A DNA stretch of 64,000 nucleotides from Epiperipatus broadwayi (Eukaryota > Onychophora > Udeonychophora > Euonychophora > Peripatidae), in assembly GCA_028023455.1 (NCBI GenBank), contig JAQFVV010012446.1, positions 7,131,501 through 7,195,500 on the forward strand, written 5' to 3'. Under the pieces are notes generated by a model. That model ran no database searches, was not told where the DNA came from, and saw nothing but the letters and a program-made list of their open reading frames with translations. The translations under genes were made by a program, and so were the position numbers. This document shows, one piece after another, positions 59,746-64,000 of this stretch; the first letter of the stretch is position 1, and every line of letters begins with the position of its first letter.

Positions 59746-59995
59746 AAAGTTACAGTTTTGGCAACCTTTGATCTCTATCCTGCTCACATGATTGGTTACA
59801 GTATATATTGTAACCTTTTGATCGGTTATTCATGATAAGAATGGCATATAAAATGTAAATTATAGTTCCAAAAGTTACAGTTTTGGCAACCTTTGATCTC
59901 TATCCTGCTCACATGATTGGTTACAGTATATATTGTAACCTTTTGATCGGTTATTCATGATAAGAATGGCATATAAAATGTAAATTATAGTTCCA
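59746..59995. repeat. Perfect tandem duplication, 2 x 125 bp
   Basis: 59746-59870 and 59871-59995 appear identical base for base. Each unit contains a small palindrome, GGTTACA...TGTAACC. It is either a recent duplication or an assembly artefact. Confidence 0.9.
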
Positions 59996-60533
59996 AAATT
60001 TAAAATTAAGATAATAGTAATGCTATAAACTTGGGTATAACAGTAATAAATGACTTAATATATAAGAATTAAAAAAGAGAATTCTATACAGATTTAATAA
60101 TCACTGTTAATTATATATAATTTATATTATAAGCTATTATATAATTTTTAAAGACAATATTTGTCCATTTAAATAAACATCGTTACTTATCAGTTTGACT
60201 TTGGTTTATTTTTAATGCAACGCTCCTTTGAAAAACTAAAAACATAAAATTGTAGTCAATGAAAAAAGAAACAATTATTTACTACAAGATAATTTATTAT
60301 TTTAAAATTATTGTAATATCTTTTAAATAAAAATATTTATTATCAAACTTGAGGAATAAATTCACTTAATAATATCATTTATTAAAAAGATGAGCAGAAC
60401 TAAAATTAGGTTTTCAAGTAATGATTTAAATTTCGTTTATAAAATATTTTTTTTTTTGTTGATTTCAATTATTTTAAAATAGAAACAGAAAAATCTTAAA
60501 GTAAAAAAACTGTACAAGTTGATTTGGGGTTGA

Positions 60534-60700
60534 CCAATGAGAGTTGAATAAATATTTATCTGCCGTCACTTTATCCCAGGGTTTTTAAGAAAAAACTAAC
60601 ACAGCAGACGAAAACTGATAAAGTAGATAGCAGTCTTGATTTTGTTTTCTCCGTAAAAACATCTTTAACAGAGTAAGGATAGAAAATATTCTAAAAGTAA
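60534..60700 (+). promoter_or_regulatory. Possible promoter without a recognised gene
   Basis: A CCAAT (60534-60538) is followed by AATAAATATTTAT and the CpG-containing GCCGTCACTTTATCCC. The CCAAT-then-AT-box layout recalls the histone promoters, but no frame follows; the first ATG near 60711 is closed after two codons. Confidence 0.2.
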
Positions 60701-63700
60701 TTCTAAACACCATGGAGTAATTTAGCTGATCTTCATTATAACTAAAGTGTCAATTCTGATCATCATCCTATAGCCAAGGTAATACCATAAAGAAGTTGGA
60801 AAAAATCCAAGTTGTTATTTTAATTGTGCCTATGGTAAAGGAAAAACAACTATACTGCTTCAAAAAGAAATGTAACTGTGGTCCCGTAAGAAAGCACCAT
60901 TAATCTATTTAAATTAAGCATTTTTATGGATCGTAGATTAAATGTGAAAAAGATTTAAAATTTGTTAAAAATAGTTAATTAGTCGTGAAGGATGTATGAA
61001 AAAAAATTATTTTGAATTAAACAATTGATTTCAGAAGAAATATTTTTTTTTTTTTGCAAAATTTTGAAGAAAACGTTTAACTTATATTTAGAAAAAAAAA
61101 TCTGTGTAACTTTTAATAGTAGATGAGCAAAAATAACTGAAATTAAAATGTACTGCAAGCTAGAAATTTATATGAATTATCCAATATGTGTTTAAAAATT
61201 TACAAGACTAATGATTACCAGAAAAAAAAGAGAAATCAAAAAATAAACTTATCGATGAATTATTGAACATGTTTTAAAGTTTGTACAGCATGGGAGAATA
61301 ATGTGAGATTTAAGAATATTTAGTAAACTTTTCATAGCGCATTTTGAAGAGCCAGACTATGTGTATGCAAATTAAAACTAGCTAGGAAGGAAGGATGCAT
61401 ACAATTTAAAATTTTGTCGTTAGTGTGTGCTTGTTTGTTCATGTTTTGTTTAACTATACATGTCTTTTAATAGAGAAGATAGAAGTCAACACGTGAAGAA
61501 TGATACACATTTAAGGAGTAACCATGGTAATATTAAATTAGAAACTGGAAATGGGTTTGAAAAAAAATAATAAGATTTTAATTTATCTCTAATATGTTTC
61601 TTATCTATGTATAATCCTTCTAACACTTTCCTTTATTTCTGCTATCTTCATATACAAGAATTATTTAAATTGCAATATTTAATATTTTTCTTGTTTAAAA
61701 TGAAATATAAATGCAAAGTATTTGTCGTAGTGACAATTTAAAGAATTTTTGTTTGCAATTTGGTATATAATGTAGGTACGCTTAAATATAGGAAAAGAGT
61801 AATCATGAGTTATAATGTGAAAGTGTGGGGAACATAATGTTAACTGGAATAGGATTATCTGAAAGGAATGACAAACTTTTTATAAAATATAATGTAATTA
61901 TGAAAGTAAGAGAGAATGAATGTTGATGTAAAACAATATCTTGATCTCATTTGTTATAAAGAAAAAATATCCTATTGATAATAATGATTGAAATAGATTA
62001 TTTGTTGTGTAACATGATCGTAGAGATGGATAGAAAATTATCACATAGGGAAGATTGTATTAAGTTGTTAATCTAGAATTAGTAAAGTAATAGATGCCAA
62101 ATGCAAAATCGAGGAAGACGAGTTAAAATTTCAGGATAGGATAAAATATCATCCTGAAGAACTGAGAAACAGTTAAGTGGGAGTAGTCTGTGTGATACCT
62201 ATATATTTATTGGAAAGAGATGGGCGGGCTCCCGACAAAGAAATGAGGATAGTATATATCGTAAGTGCTCAGGGATGAAGCTGGGATAAAATCATTAAGA
62301 CAATGACTGCCTGCCAAAATATGACACTTCATATTTAAAAGAAGCCTCCATCTTTTTTTATATTAGGATATATTAATGAATATAGTATTTAATAACAGCA
62401 ATTTCTCATCGATAAAGTTTTAGGTAAATAATAATATAGAAGACATCAAAGGTAGATGAAATATTTAAAGGATTTTATTTCTTCCTAAATTTTGATAGAT
62501 TTACTTGAAGGTAAAACCATGTACAGAATAAATATTTTACGTTTGAATAGTAATTTGAATAAATTACTAGATGTATAAAAATAATCGAGATCAAAGAACA
62601 CTATAAAATATAAGTGATAGAGAGAATGGAGGCATGAATGAATTGTATGATATGGAAAGAGTTCTTAGCTTAGTATTCATTTTAATTATATTATAAATAT
62701 TGTCTTTTCTATTACAAGGATTATCAATATACTGGGAGTTACAAAATATCAGGTAATATGGAAAATGATTGTGAACACACCAGATGACTCGTGAATGATG
62801 TAACTATAGCATATTAGTATAAAAGCATACATAACGAAAAAAAAAACAACAAAAACTTATAATTAAAAATAAATAAAACAAGAACTAAATACTAACTATG
62901 GGAAGGGTTGATTTTATATAATAACCATTATGTACTTGTAAAGAATGTAAATAATTGGCTGTCAATGTAAAACAGTTTAATGCTTATTTTTTATTGTTAA
63001 TGAAGTATTTAATTTTATATGTATAACAGTTTGTTATTTATTCTTAGTGTTGTAAATAAATGAATATTTAAACTTTGTCATAGTAATTTTATTGAGTCTG
63101 AGAGTCATTTCCATCACAAGGTCATATCAATAAAGCACATTATCCCCATAAAATTATACATACCAAATTATGAATACATGCCTGATTTGAGAAGCTATGC
63201 TTAAGAGTTTATAATTAATACATTAGCTATCAATTGCTTTAAATTATAACTGTATTAAAGAAAGCTTATGGTACTTCATATTTTTAGTTAGATGCAAAAG
63301 AATTTTGAAAAGCCATATGAAAAATACTATTAATTAAGTATTACAAAAGGGAGAGCATATAATAGAAGCCATTAGTATGTTTGAGAGTCATATACTAATT
63401 TTGTAATTTAAGTTGAAATATATGTTATAAGTTAAAAATATTATATAATTTCAGAGTACAAGTTACTAACCAAATATATTTTAAGGTTTGTAATTCTGAA
63501 GGAGTTAATTTCAGTAGGTAAATGTTAATTAATTAAGAGACGTATTTCATTGAATTAGACTTGAAAGATAATAATGGTGTGATGAAGTTTTAATTATAAG
63601 GAAATAAGTATTCCAGAGTAATTGTCATTAACATAAGTATGAGAATAAATCTTTGGAAAAATAGATTACATTATTTAAGGGAAGGTAATGAGTAGATAAT

Positions 63701-64000
63701 GAGTGTTGATTTCCATATCTTATTATTATAGTTAGATTAAGTTTTCAATACGAGGTTAATTACGATTTGTAATAGTATGTTTTTATTAAATGGTTGGATC
63801 CCAGTAAAATCCCTCTTGCGATGCAATTATTTAATTATCAATCTAATGGGTACATTATATTTAGAATAGAATACTTATGATCCCTGAGATAGCCATAGGA
63901 TAGCATCAATTATTTTAGTTAATGTAATTTTATTAATGTTCTTATTTTGAGATTCTTAAATCATAGAAGAGTAGTTTAAATCATTATTTAAATGAAGTAT
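60701..64000. other. No gene seen
   Basis: Long AT-rich stretch without frames over 60 codons. A GC-richer patch at 62218-62240 (GAGATGGGCGGGCTCCCGAC) might be a remnant of a coding or mobile sequence but could not be identified. Confidence 0.45.

Overview
The window is an extremely AT-rich piece of an animal nuclear genome, most likely arthropod. Two intact genes can be supported: a replication-dependent histone H4 (34295-34606) and histone H3.2 (49230-49640), both on the + strand and about 14.6 kb apart. Each has a TATA box, CCAAT boxes, an E2F-type site and the metazoan histone 3' stem-loop. H4 begins Met-Thr-Gly, as in insects, where many other animals have Met-Ser-Gly, and H3 has a TCAGT initiator placed like insect initiators. 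The species cannot be named from sequence alone. No H1, H2A or H2B reading frame is present, so this is a dispersed pair and not a histone repeat unit.

Almost everything else is decayed mobile DNA. Positions 1-12000 hold a mariner transposase relic, copies of an inverted-repeat element (family A), a pair of Penelope-like elements (PLE) in opposite orientation (2711-7542) with a SINE in each arm, a second mariner relic interrupted by a foldback element, and a tRNA-like SINE head. Positions 12000-29700 hold 3' ends of RTE-like LINEs on both strands, a foldback element with hammerhead-like cores (19915-20410), a longer LINE relic (26185-27245), more family A copies and a possible third PLE relic (28640-29640).

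Positions 30000-49000 hold a 735-bp foldback element with tRNA-like ends (33116-33850), H4, a third mariner relic, LINE fragments of two lineages, and single-arm copies of the foldback family (family B) upstream of H3. Positions 49700-64000 hold small hairpin elements, more family A, B and LINE relics, and two cleanly bounded retroposon-like insertions. One (56589-56994) has a 12-bp target duplication and a structured 347-nt unit present 1.1 times. The other (57643-58202) has a 15-bp target duplication and ends 16 nt after AATAAA.

The two histone genes would supply nucleosome H3 and H4 in S phase, and their shared E2F, CCAAT, TATA and stem-loop signals fit joint cell-cycle control. The best candidates for something undescribed are the structured 347-nt element, the hammerhead-like foldbacks, and the repeated occurrence of mobile sequences as inverted pairs.
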